DNA of 64,000 bases. It comes from Variovorax sp. PBS-H4. GTDB taxonomy: Bacteria > Pseudomonadota > Gammaproteobacteria > Burkholderiales > Burkholderiaceae_C. The notes beneath the pieces were generated by a model. The model saw only the letters and a program-made list of their open reading frames with translations. It had not been told where the DNA came from and did no database searches. Where the stretch lies: positions 3,782,001-3,846,000 of the forward strand of contig NZ_LR594675.1 in assembly GCF_901827205.1 (NCBI RefSeq), written 5' to 3'. The translations under genes and the position numbers were made by a program. How positions within the stretch are numbered: position 1 is the stretch's first letter; each line of letters starts with the position of its first letter. Below are positions 57,734 to 64,000 of this stretch, one piece after another.

Positions 57734-59236
57734 ATGGATTCGGTACTCCTCGCCGTGCAGACCGTCGCCACGCCGACGGTGATGGCCGTGATGCTGCTGT
57801 CGGGCCTTTTCGGCATGTTCGTCGGCGCGGTGCCCGGGCTCACCGCGACCATGGCCACCGCCCTGCTCGTGCCCATCACCTTCTTCCTGCCGCCGGTGCC
57901 CGCCGTCGCCGCCATCGTCACGGCAACGGCCATGGCGATCTTCGCGGGCGACATCCCGGGCGCCCTGCTGCGCATCCCGGGCACGCCCGCTTCCGCGGCC
58001 TACACCGACGAGTCCTACGCGATGACGCGCAAGGGCCAGGGCGAGCTGGCTCTGGGCATCGGCCTGGTGTTCTCCTGCATCGGCGGCCTGTTCGGGACTG
58101 TCGTGCTGATCGTGGCAGCGCCGGCGTTGGCCGAGGTGGCGATCAAGTTCAGCTCCTTCGAGTATTTCTGGCTGGTGCTGCTGGGCCTGACCTGTGCGGT
58201 TTTCATTACCAGCGACACGCCGCTGAAGGGCCTCATCACTCTGTTCCTGGGCTTGCTGATGGGCTGCGTGGGACTCGAGAACCCGGCTGGACATCCGCGC
58301 TTCACCTTCGGCAACACCGACCTGCTGGGCGGGCTGACGCTGATCCCCGCGATGATCGGCATGTTCGCCATCTCCGAAATTCTCCGCTTCACCGTCACGG
58401 CCGAGGAACTCGCGCGCTTCAAGAAGCAGATCGGATCGGTGTTCGCCGGCATGGGCGGGCTGATGCGCAAGTACCCCGTGCAGACCCTGCGCGGCAGTGC
58501 GCTGGGCACGACAGTCGGCATCCTGCCCGGGGCGGGCGCCGACATCGCCGCGTGGATGTCCTATGCGATGAGCAAGAAGCTCTCGAAGGAGCCCCAGAAG
58601 TTCGGAACCGGCCATCCCGAAGGACTGGTCGAGGCGGGCGCCGCCAACAACAGCGCGCTGGCCGGCGCCTGGGTACCGGCGCTGGTGTTCGGCATCCCCG
58701 GCGACTCGATCACTGCCATCGTGATTGGCGTGCTCTACATGAAGAACATGAATCCGGGCCCGATGATCTTCATGAACAACCCGCAAAACGTCTACGCGGT
58801 GTTCATCGTCTTCATCCTCGCCAACCTGCTGATGCTGCCGCTGGGCTGGGCCTGCATCAAGGCCTCCGCAACCATCCTGCGCATGCCGCGCAACGTGCTG
58901 ATGCCGATCATCCTGGTGTTCTGCCTCGTGGGGGCCTTCGCCATCAACAATGCGCTGTTCGATCTCTGGATCCTGCTCGGCTTCGGCGTCGCGGCCTGGC
59001 TGCTGGAGGAAAACGCATTCCCGGTGGCTCCCGCCATTCTCGGCATGCTGCTGGGCAAGATGCTGGAGGAGAACTTCATCACCTCGATGATCAAGTCGGA
59101 CGGCAGCTGGCTGGCCTTCGTCGAGCGGCCGATCGCCGCCGGACTGGCATTGGCCACGCTGGGAATCTGGTTCGGCTCGCTCGGCCTGGCCTGGCGGCGC
59201 CGGCATCGACGGCTGCAGCCGGCAGAGGCACACTGA
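57734..59236 (+). CDS. tctA: tripartite tricarboxylate transporter permease TctA
   Basis: A 500-residue permease with about a dozen hydrophobic segments. FGMFVGAVPGLTATMATALL near the N-terminus and GTTVGILPGAGADIAAWMSY in the middle are the two repeated glycine/proline motifs of the family. AAANNSALAGAWVPALVFGIPGD is a further conserved stretch. The full set of three components means the system should be functional. It is followed after 5 bases by the dehydrogenase. Confidence 0.95.
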   Translation: MDSVLLAVQTVATPTVMAVMLLSGLFGMFVGAVPGLTATMATALLVPITFFLPPVPAVAAIVTATAMAIFAGDIPGALLRIPGTPASAAYTDESYAMTRKGQGELALGIGLVFSCIGGLFGTVVLIVAAPALAEVAIKFSSFEYFWLVLLGLTCAVFITSDTPLKGLITLFLGLLMGCVGLENPAGHPRFTFGNTDLLGGLTLIPAMIGMFAISEILRFTVTAEELARFKKQIGSVFAGMGGLMRKYPVQTLRGSALGTTVGILPGAGADIAAWMSYAMSKKLSKEPQKFGTGHPEGLVEAGAANNSALAGAWVPALVFGIPGDSITAIVIGVLYMKNMNPGPMIFMNNPQNVYAVFIVFILANLLMLPLGWACIKASATILRMPRNVLMPIILVFCLVGAFAINNALFDLWILLGFGVAAWLLEENAFPVAPAILGMLLGKMLEENFITSMIKSDGSWLAFVERPIAAGLALATLGIWFGSLGLAWRRRHRRLQPAEAH

Positions 59237-59241
59237 AGCGC

Positions 59242-60306
59242 ATGAACAGCACCTCTCTTCGCTACGACGCCCCCGCCCTCGCCCGCTACGCGGCGCAACT
59301 CCTGCAATGCGCCGGCCTCGCCGAGCCCATGGCCCGCACGGTGGCCGACACGCTGGTGCAAGGCGACCTGCTCGGCCACGACACGCATGGCCTCGCGCTG
59401 CTGGCAGGCTACGTGAAAGAACTGGAATCCGGTGCGATGCGGCGCGAAGGCGCGCCGCTCGTGGTCTCCGACCGGCCGGCGGCCGTGCTGTGGGACGGCC
59501 AGCGCCTGCCCGGCCCCTGGCTGGTACACCAGGGCCTGGACCTGCTGCTGCCGCGCGCCCGCGAACTGGGCACCGCTTCCCTGGTCATCCGGCGCAGCCA
59601 TCACATCGCCTGCCTCGCGGCCTACCTGCTGCGTGCGCTCGAAGAAGACATGCTGCTGGTGCTGGCCTGCTCCGACCCCAACACCGCCAGCGTCGCCCCC
59701 TTCGGTGGCACGCAGGCAGTGTTCACGCCCAATCCGCTCGCGCTGGGCTTCCCGATCGCCGGGGGCGGCGTGATGGTGGACATCTCCGCTTCCATCACCA
59801 CGAACGGCATGAGCAACCGCAAGCGCCAGGCCGGCGAAATCTTCGACGACGAGGTGCTCATCGACGCGCGCGGCCGGCCTTCGAAAGACCCGTCGGTGCT
59901 GTTCGAACAGCCGCCAGGCACCCTGCTGCCGGTGGGCGGCCAGACCCATGGCCACAAGGGCTACGGCCTGGCGCTGCTGGTCGAATCGCTCACCGGTGGG
60001 CTGGCCGGCCATGGCCGGGCCGATCCCCCCGAGGGTTGGGGCGCGACGGTGTATCTCACGCTGCACGACCTGAGCGCCTTCGGCGGGAAGGCGGCCTTCC
60101 TGCGCCAGATGGACCACATCGCGGCGCAATGCCGCACCAATCCGCCCGTGGATGCCGCAAGGCCGGTGCGGCTGCCGGGCGAGCGCGGCCTGCAGCGGCG
60201 CGCCGAACAGCTTGCCGACGGCGTGCGCCTGGCGCCTTCGATCGCGCCTTCGTTGCAAGCTGCCGAGCAGCGCTATGGCCTGAAGCTGTCCGACGCGCTG
60301 CGCTGA
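59242..60306 (+). CDS. Ldh family (malate/L-lactate-type) oxidoreductase
   Basis: A 354-residue NAD(P)-dependent oxidoreductase of the Ldh_2 fold, which acts on 2-hydroxyacids such as malate, lactate, sulfolactate or ureidoglycolate, or reduces cyclic imino acids. DLLGHDTHGLALLAGYV at about 49-65 contains the catalytic histidine motif HDTHG; VIRRSHHIACLAAYL and GHKGYGLALLVESL are further signatures. It begins 5 bases after tctA, suggesting it oxidises the imported compound. The C-terminus has the LPGERG loop often seen near the active site. The substrate is not assigned. Confidence 0.88.
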   Translation: MNSTSLRYDAPALARYAAQLLQCAGLAEPMARTVADTLVQGDLLGHDTHGLALLAGYVKELESGAMRREGAPLVVSDRPAAVLWDGQRLPGPWLVHQGLDLLLPRARELGTASLVIRRSHHIACLAAYLLRALEEDMLLVLACSDPNTASVAPFGGTQAVFTPNPLALGFPIAGGGVMVDISASITTNGMSNRKRQAGEIFDDEVLIDARGRPSKDPSVLFEQPPGTLLPVGGQTHGHKGYGLALLVESLTGGLAGHGRADPPEGWGATVYLTLHDLSAFGGKAAFLRQMDHIAAQCRTNPPVDAARPVRLPGERGLQRRAEQLADGVRLAPSIAPSLQAAEQRYGLKLSDALR

Positions 60307-60316
60307 AGCCGCAGGC

Positions 60317-61504
60317 TCAAAGCGCCGCGCCCAGGCGCGCGATGCCTTCCTCGATCTTCTCGACGTTGGCGGTGGCGAAGCTCAGCCGCAAGGTCGCCAC
60401 GTCGGGCTTCTCGGCGAAGAAAGGCGCGCCGGGAACGAAGGCCACGCCCTTCTCGATCGCGCGCTGGGCGAGCACAGTGGCATCGGCCAGCTTGCCGCCC
60501 GCCCCCGTCAGCCGTGCCCAGAAGAACAACCCGCCGCCCGGCTGCGTGAAGGCAACCGCATCACCGAGCTCGCGCTTCAGCGCCGAGCCCATCGCGGCCG
60601 CGCGCTCCGCGTAGACCTTGCGCACGTTGGCCAGCGTGCCGGGCATGCGCCCGCTCTTGAGGTACTGCGCGGCCGTGGCCTGTGCGAAGGTGCTGGTGTG
60701 GGCGTCGCTGAACTGCTTGCACATCGTTGCCTTGGCCAGCAGCTCGGGCGGCGCGATCATCCAGCCGATCCGCAGGCCCGGGCTCAGCACCTTGCTCAGG
60801 CTGCCGCAGTGCACCAGGCGCTCGCGGCTGCCCGGAACCTCGTTCGTGAGGGACATGAGCGAAGGCGGCGGCGCCTTGCCGAAGTAGAGATCGCCGTACG
60901 GGTCGTCTTCCACGACCACCGTGTCGTGCTTCACCGCGAGCTCCAGCACCTTCCTGCGGCGCTCGAGGCTGAGCATCGCGCCGCTCGGGTTGCCGAAGGT
61001 GGGGATCAGGTAGACGAACTTGGGCTTGTGCTCGACGATCAGCTGCTCCAACCGGTCGACTTGCACGCCGTCGGCGTCGACGGGCGCGCTGATCAGCTGC
61101 GCGCCGTAGAGGCGAAAGCACTGGATCGTGGCCAGGAAGGTCGGCCCCTCGACGATCACCTTGTCGCCGGGCGAGATGAGGGTCTTGCCCAGCAGGTCGA
61201 GGGCTTGCTGGCTGCCGGTGGTCACGATGAGCCCGTCGGGCGCAACCTCCACGCCCTTGCCCTTCATGAAAGCCGAGAGCTGCGTGCGCAAGGGTTCGTA
61301 GCCCTCCGTGGCGCCGTACTGCAGGGCCCCGCCGGGCTCCTCGGCCAGCGCCTTGGCGCTCGCTTCCTTCAGCCCCTCGACATCGAACATCGCGCTGTCC
61401 GGGAAGCCGCCCGCAAAACTGATGATGCCGGGCTTGCCCAGCAGCTTGAAGAGTTCTCGAATGGCGGAGGTTTCGACGTTGTCGAGGCGGGTGGCGAATT
61501 GCAT
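60317..61504 (-). CDS. PLP-dependent aminotransferase (class I/II, LysN/Aro8-like)
   Basis: A 395-residue fold-type I aminotransferase. ISFAGGFPDSAMFD at the N-terminus and LQYGATEGYEPLR are typical of the 2-aminoadipate/aromatic aminotransferase subgroup that also gives rise to MocR domains. TFGNPSGAMLSL and VVEDDPYGDLYF bind the cofactor, and the Schiff-base lysine is Lys238 in HCGSLSKVLSPGLRIGW. There is no fused regulator domain. The ATG at 61504 is chosen because the conserved region starts soon after. It is divergent from nth. Substrate unknown. Confidence 0.88.
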   Translation of the reverse strand: MQFATRLDNVETSAIRELFKLLGKPGIISFAGGFPDSAMFDVEGLKEASAKALAEEPGGALQYGATEGYEPLRTQLSAFMKGKGVEVAPDGLIVTTGSQQALDLLGKTLISPGDKVIVEGPTFLATIQCFRLYGAQLISAPVDADGVQVDRLEQLIVEHKPKFVYLIPTFGNPSGAMLSLERRRKVLELAVKHDTVVVEDDPYGDLYFGKAPPPSLMSLTNEVPGSRERLVHCGSLSKVLSPGLRIGWMIAPPELLAKATMCKQFSDAHTSTFAQATAAQYLKSGRMPGTLANVRKVYAERAAAMGSALKRELGDAVAFTQPGGGLFFWARLTGAGGKLADATVLAQRAIEKGVAFVPGAPFFAEKPDVATLRLSFATANVEKIEEGIARLGAAL

Positions 61505-61587
61505 GGGAACCTGCTGCGATGGACGGAAGGGCTGCCATTGTCGCAAGTTCGGTGCGGGCCGCCACGACACATACACTGCCGCCCACG

Positions 61588-62226
61588 ATGAAAAAAGAAG
61601 CGATCGAACCCTTCTTCGCCACCCTCCAGGCTGCCAACCCCGAGCCCGAGACCGAGCTGGAATACAGCACGCCCTTCGAGCTGCTGACCGCCGTGCTGCT
61701 GTCGGCACAGGCCACAGACGTGGGCGTGAACAAGGCCACGCGCAAGCTGTTCCCGGTCGCGAACACGCCGCAGGCCATCCTGGACTTGGGGATCGAAGGC
61801 CTCGAGGGCTACATCAAGACCATCGGCCTGTACCGCAGCAAGGCGAAGCACCTGATGGAAGCCTGCCGCATGCTGCTCGAGCGGCACGGCGGAGAAGTGC
61901 CGCGCACCCGCCCCGAACTCGAGGCGCTGCCCGGCGTGGGCCGCAAGACCGCCAACGTGGTGCTCAACGTGGCTTTCGGCGAGGCCACCATGGCGGTGGA
62001 CACGCACATCTTCCGCGTCAGCAACCGCACCGGCCTGGCGCCGGGCAAGACGCCGCTGGAGGTCGAGCTCAAGCTGGAGAAACGCGTGCCGCCAGCCTAC
62101 CGGCTGCATGCGCACCACTGGCTGATCCTGCATGGCCGCTATGTTTGCGTGGCGCGCAAGCCCTTGTGCTGGAAGTGCGCCGTCGCGCCTTACTGCGACT
62201 ACAAGCCGAAGACGCCTCCGCCCTGA
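61588..62226 (+). CDS. nth: endonuclease III
   Basis: A 212-residue DNA glycosylase/AP lyase removing oxidised pyrimidines. The helix-hairpin-helix ALPGVGRKTANVVLN contains the catalytic Lys120, and Asp138 is in AVDTHIFRVSNR. The iron-sulfur cluster ligands are Cys187, Cys194, Cys197 and Cys203 (CVARKPLCWKCAVAPYC). Numbering of Lys120 and Asp138 coincides with E. coli Nth. The ATG at 61588 gives the standard N-terminus MKKEAIEPFF. Confidence 0.97.
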   Translation: MKKEAIEPFFATLQAANPEPETELEYSTPFELLTAVLLSAQATDVGVNKATRKLFPVANTPQAILDLGIEGLEGYIKTIGLYRSKAKHLMEACRMLLERHGGEVPRTRPELEALPGVGRKTANVVLNVAFGEATMAVDTHIFRVSNRTGLAPGKTPLEVELKLEKRVPPAYRLHAHHWLILHGRYVCVARKPLCWKCAVAPYCDYKPKTPPP

Positions 62227-62267
62227 GCCTGCGCCGCATTGCCGGTGCTGCGCTGATGGCGGAGACC

Positions 62268-62813
62268 TCAGTCAGGGAGCTGGATTCCCCGGCGCTCGCG
62301 CATCGCGCGCCCGATTCGCTGCAGCTCTTCGTCGCTCAACAGGCGCGCGGCCATTGGCAGGAGTTCCTGCTCTTCACGCTCCATATGCCGCTCGTACAAG
62401 CGAGCCAGCGTTTCCACATCGTCCGGATCGAGCGGCACGGTGCGCCCCGCGGCAATCTGCTCGAGCACGGCGCGCACCTGCAGCCAACGTGCCTCGATCT
62501 CGCGGTGCTCGGCCACGAGGCCTTGAGTCATCTCGCGCAGGCACACCGGGTCCGACCCGGCCATCGACTCGACGAGCGCGGGGAACAGATCCTGCTCCTC
62601 GTCTTCATGATGATGCTTCGCCGCGGTATCGAAGTACCGCATCACAGCGGCTGCCGCGGAACGCGCGTCCAGGTCCGCGCCGTGGCGGGCCATGTGCGGG
62701 ACCAGCCGTCGCAACGTCGCACACTGGTGCTCGATGCGCCCATGGCAAGCGGAAAGCATCTCCAGCGGCACCTCGAAGCCGCCGGTCGGCAGGGAACGGT
62801 CGGGCGTGGTCAT
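62268..62813 (-). CDS. hemerythrin domain-containing protein
   Basis: A 181-residue four-helix hemerythrin/HHE protein. Likely di-iron ligands are visible in order: His24 (SACHGRIEHQ), the histidines of AKHHHEDEEQDLFP (67-69) with Glu73, His103 (AEHREIE), and His143 with Glu147 (YERHMEREEQELLP). Such proteins bind oxygen, NO or sense redox or iron; here no extra domain is attached. The ATG at 62813 has AGGGG nine bases upstream; a TTG at 62837 would add eight residues. It lies between nth and the phosphatase gene, with unknown partners. Confidence 0.88.
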   Translation of the reverse strand: MTTPDRSLPTGGFEVPLEMLSACHGRIEHQCATLRRLVPHMARHGADLDARSAAAAVMRYFDTAAKHHHEDEEQDLFPALVESMAGSDPVCLREMTQGLVAEHREIEARWLQVRAVLEQIAAGRTVPLDPDDVETLARLYERHMEREEQELLPMAARLLSDEELQRIGRAMRERRGIQLPD

Positions 62814-62833
62814 GGCAATGGCCCCTGTACCTT

Positions 62834-63424
62834 TCAAGAGCCAAACATATCACGCCGTGACATTTCCGTCCCTCGCGCTTCCTCCACGACCACGCACTCG
62901 CCGAACGCGATCGGCTGCGATGGCCATTGGTCGGCGCGCTCGGCGCAGCGCAGGCCATCGCGCAGCAGCCACACGGTGCGGATCACGCCGGCATGGGTGA
63001 TCCACAGCGCGTCGCGTCCTGCAGCGCGCCACGCGTCGAAGGCCTCGCCCACGCGACCCATGAACTGGCGGGTGCTCTCGCCGTGGCCTCCCGCGCGCGC
63101 GTCGGCAAAGGCGCCGGTCCAGGCCTCGAACTCGGCGCGCGCGATGCTGCGCCAGTCGAGGCCTTCCCAGGCGCCGAAATCCATCTCGGCGATGCGGGGA
63201 TCGACGCGCAGCGGCAGCTCCGGCCGCAGCGCGGCGATCGCCTGCGCCAGCAACTCGCAGCGCTGCAGGGGCGAGCTGACCAGCTCGATGCCGGCAGCCA
63301 GCGATGGCCCGATGCGTTCGGCAATGGCGCGTGTTGCGTCCGCAGGCACGCTCACGTCCGTGCGGCCGTAGCAGGAGCCGGCCGCCGCCGTGGTTTCGGC
63401 GTGGCGAACGAGGCCCAGCTTCAT
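62834..63424 (-). CDS. cobC: histidine phosphatase family protein, probable alpha-ribazole phosphatase
   Basis: A 196-residue branch-1 histidine phosphatase. The catalytic RHAET (His8) opens the protein (KLGLVRHAETTAA), GRTDVSV follows, SSPLQRCELLAQAI is the second arginine motif, and WITHAGVIRTVWLL contains the second catalytic histidine. Its ATG overlaps the cobS stop by 4 bases, which points to CobC, removing the 5'-phosphate of alpha-ribazole or adenosylcobalamin phosphate at the end of cobamide synthesis. The family call is firm; the cobC call rests on context. Confidence 0.8.
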   Translation of the reverse strand: MKLGLVRHAETTAAAGSCYGRTDVSVPADATRAIAERIGPSLAAGIELVSSPLQRCELLAQAIAALRPELPLRVDPRIAEMDFGAWEGLDWRSIARAEFEAWTGAFADARAGGHGESTRQFMGRVGEAFDAWRAAGRDALWITHAGVIRTVWLLRDGLRCAERADQWPSQPIAFGECVVVEEARGTEMSRRDMFGS

Positions 63425-64000
63425 GTCTGCCAGGCGAGCGCCAGGTAGATGGCCAGTTCGCACAGCTGCTGGGTGGCGCCGAGCCCGTCGCCGGTGAAGC
63501 CCTGGAACCGGCGCGCGAGCAGCCACGCCATGTAGGCCGCACCGAGCACGCAGGCGGCAAGCGCCGCCACGGCCTGGAGGAGCGGCTGCGTGAACAGCAG
63601 CAACAGGACGGCCGGCAGCGCATACAGCACGCCCACCAACAAGGCGCCGCTGCCGATCGCATCGGCCAGCGGTTTGGACTTGCTCGCCGCGCCCTCGTCA
63701 CCGACATAGGGCAGCCGACGAATGAGGAACAGCGGCGCCAGTCGCGACAGGACATGCGCGCCCATCAACGCAGCGGCGGCGCTCATCGCGCCCTGCCCCG
63801 CCAGCACGGCCAGCAGCGCGATCTTCAGCCCAAGTGCCAGCACCAGTGCGAGCGCCCCGAAAGCCCCGATGCGCGAGTCCTTCATGATCTGCAGCGCACG
63901 CGCGCGGTCCGCCGAGCCGCCCAGGCCATCGGCCAGGTCGGCCAGTCCATCCTCATGGAAAGCCCCCGTCAGCAGCACGGTCGCGATCGTCGACAGCAGC
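63421..64000 (-). CDS. cobS: adenosylcobinamide-GDP ribazoletransferase (cobalamin synthase), 5' truncated
   Basis: The C-terminal ~190 residues of CobS, the membrane enzyme joining adenosylcobinamide-GDP and alpha-ribazole. The reading frame continues beyond base 64000. The hallmark GAFHEDGLADLADGLGG is present, followed by IMKDSRIGAFGALALVLALGLK and several hydrophobic segments. GFTGDGLGATQQLCELAIYLA is the typical C-terminal motif. The family is about 250 residues, so some 60 are missing. It is coupled to the cobC-like phosphatase. Confidence 0.95.
   Translation of the reverse strand, partial: LLSTIATVLLTGAFHEDGLADLADGLGGSADRARALQIMKDSRIGAFGALALVLALGLKIALLAVLAGQGAMSAAAALMGAHVLSRLAPLFLIRRLPYVGDEGAASKSKPLADAIGSGALLVGVLYALPAVLLLLFTQPLLQAVAALAACVLGAAYMAWLLARRFQGFTGDGLGATQQLCELAIYLALAWQT

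Overview
This is a G+C-rich stretch of chromosome from a betaproteobacterium, most likely Comamonadaceae and possibly close to Variovorax. The placement is inferred from gene order and protein style, not from a database search. The clues are the blocks rlmE-ftsH-folP-glmM, carA-carB-(kdoO)-greA and rpsB-tsf-pyrH-frr-uppS-cdsA-dxr-rseP-bamA-skp-lpxD-fabZ-lpxA-lpxB-rnhB, a Kdo hydroxylase, a PHA repressor (PhaR), a Bug/TctC-type solute receptor, and frequent GTG/TTG starts. I see no insertion sequence, prophage, integron, CRISPR array or rRNA operon. No gene-free gap exceeds 300 bases.

Layout. (1) Bases 1-5008 (+): acyl-CoA catabolism cluster with a truncated 3-hydroxyacyl-CoA dehydrogenase, an oxepin-CoA-hydrolase-like crotonase, a Crp/Fnr regulator, an APH-fold phosphotransferase and an acyl-CoA dehydrogenase, ending in an array of intergenic hairpins. 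(2) 5191-10675 (-): rlmE-ftsH-folP-glmM-GNAT. (3) 10696-11949 (+): yhbY and a glycosyltransferase-like gene. (4) 11946-18226 (-): carA-carB-kdoO-greA-DUF4149. (5) 18363-33569 (-): a long co-directional run linking translation (S2, EF-Ts, RRF), UMP kinase, isoprenoid and undecaprenyl synthesis, phospholipid synthesis, outer-membrane assembly and lipid A synthesis. (6) 33750-37886 (+): amidase, D-amino-acid dehydrogenase-like flavoprotein and NAD(P)HX repair enzyme. (7) 37883-40925 (-): SDR and RNase R, divergent from tRNA-Leu(CAG). (8) 41184-46184 (-): rimO, phaR, a zinc-ribbon orphan, tRNA-Val(GAC) and relA. (9) 46300-51857: bdhA, a SIMPL-domain protein, a small exported protein, an OmpR/EnvZ-like pair, ispD-ispF. 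(10) 51964-60306 (+): mfd-serB, then a complete tripartite tricarboxylate transporter with an Ldh-family dehydrogenase. (11) 60317-64000: aminotransferase, nth, hemerythrin, cobC-like phosphatase and truncated cobS.

Most of the window is core machinery. The pieces that look least routine are the hairpin array after the acyl-CoA dehydrogenase, the structured rpsB and carA leaders, the OmpR-box-like motifs in front of ompR, the AT-rich promoter island shared by rnr and tRNA-Leu, kdoO placed behind carB, the transporter/dehydrogenase module of unknown substrate, and the CxxC-CxxC orphan upstream of phaR. I did not find a convincing new multigene system.
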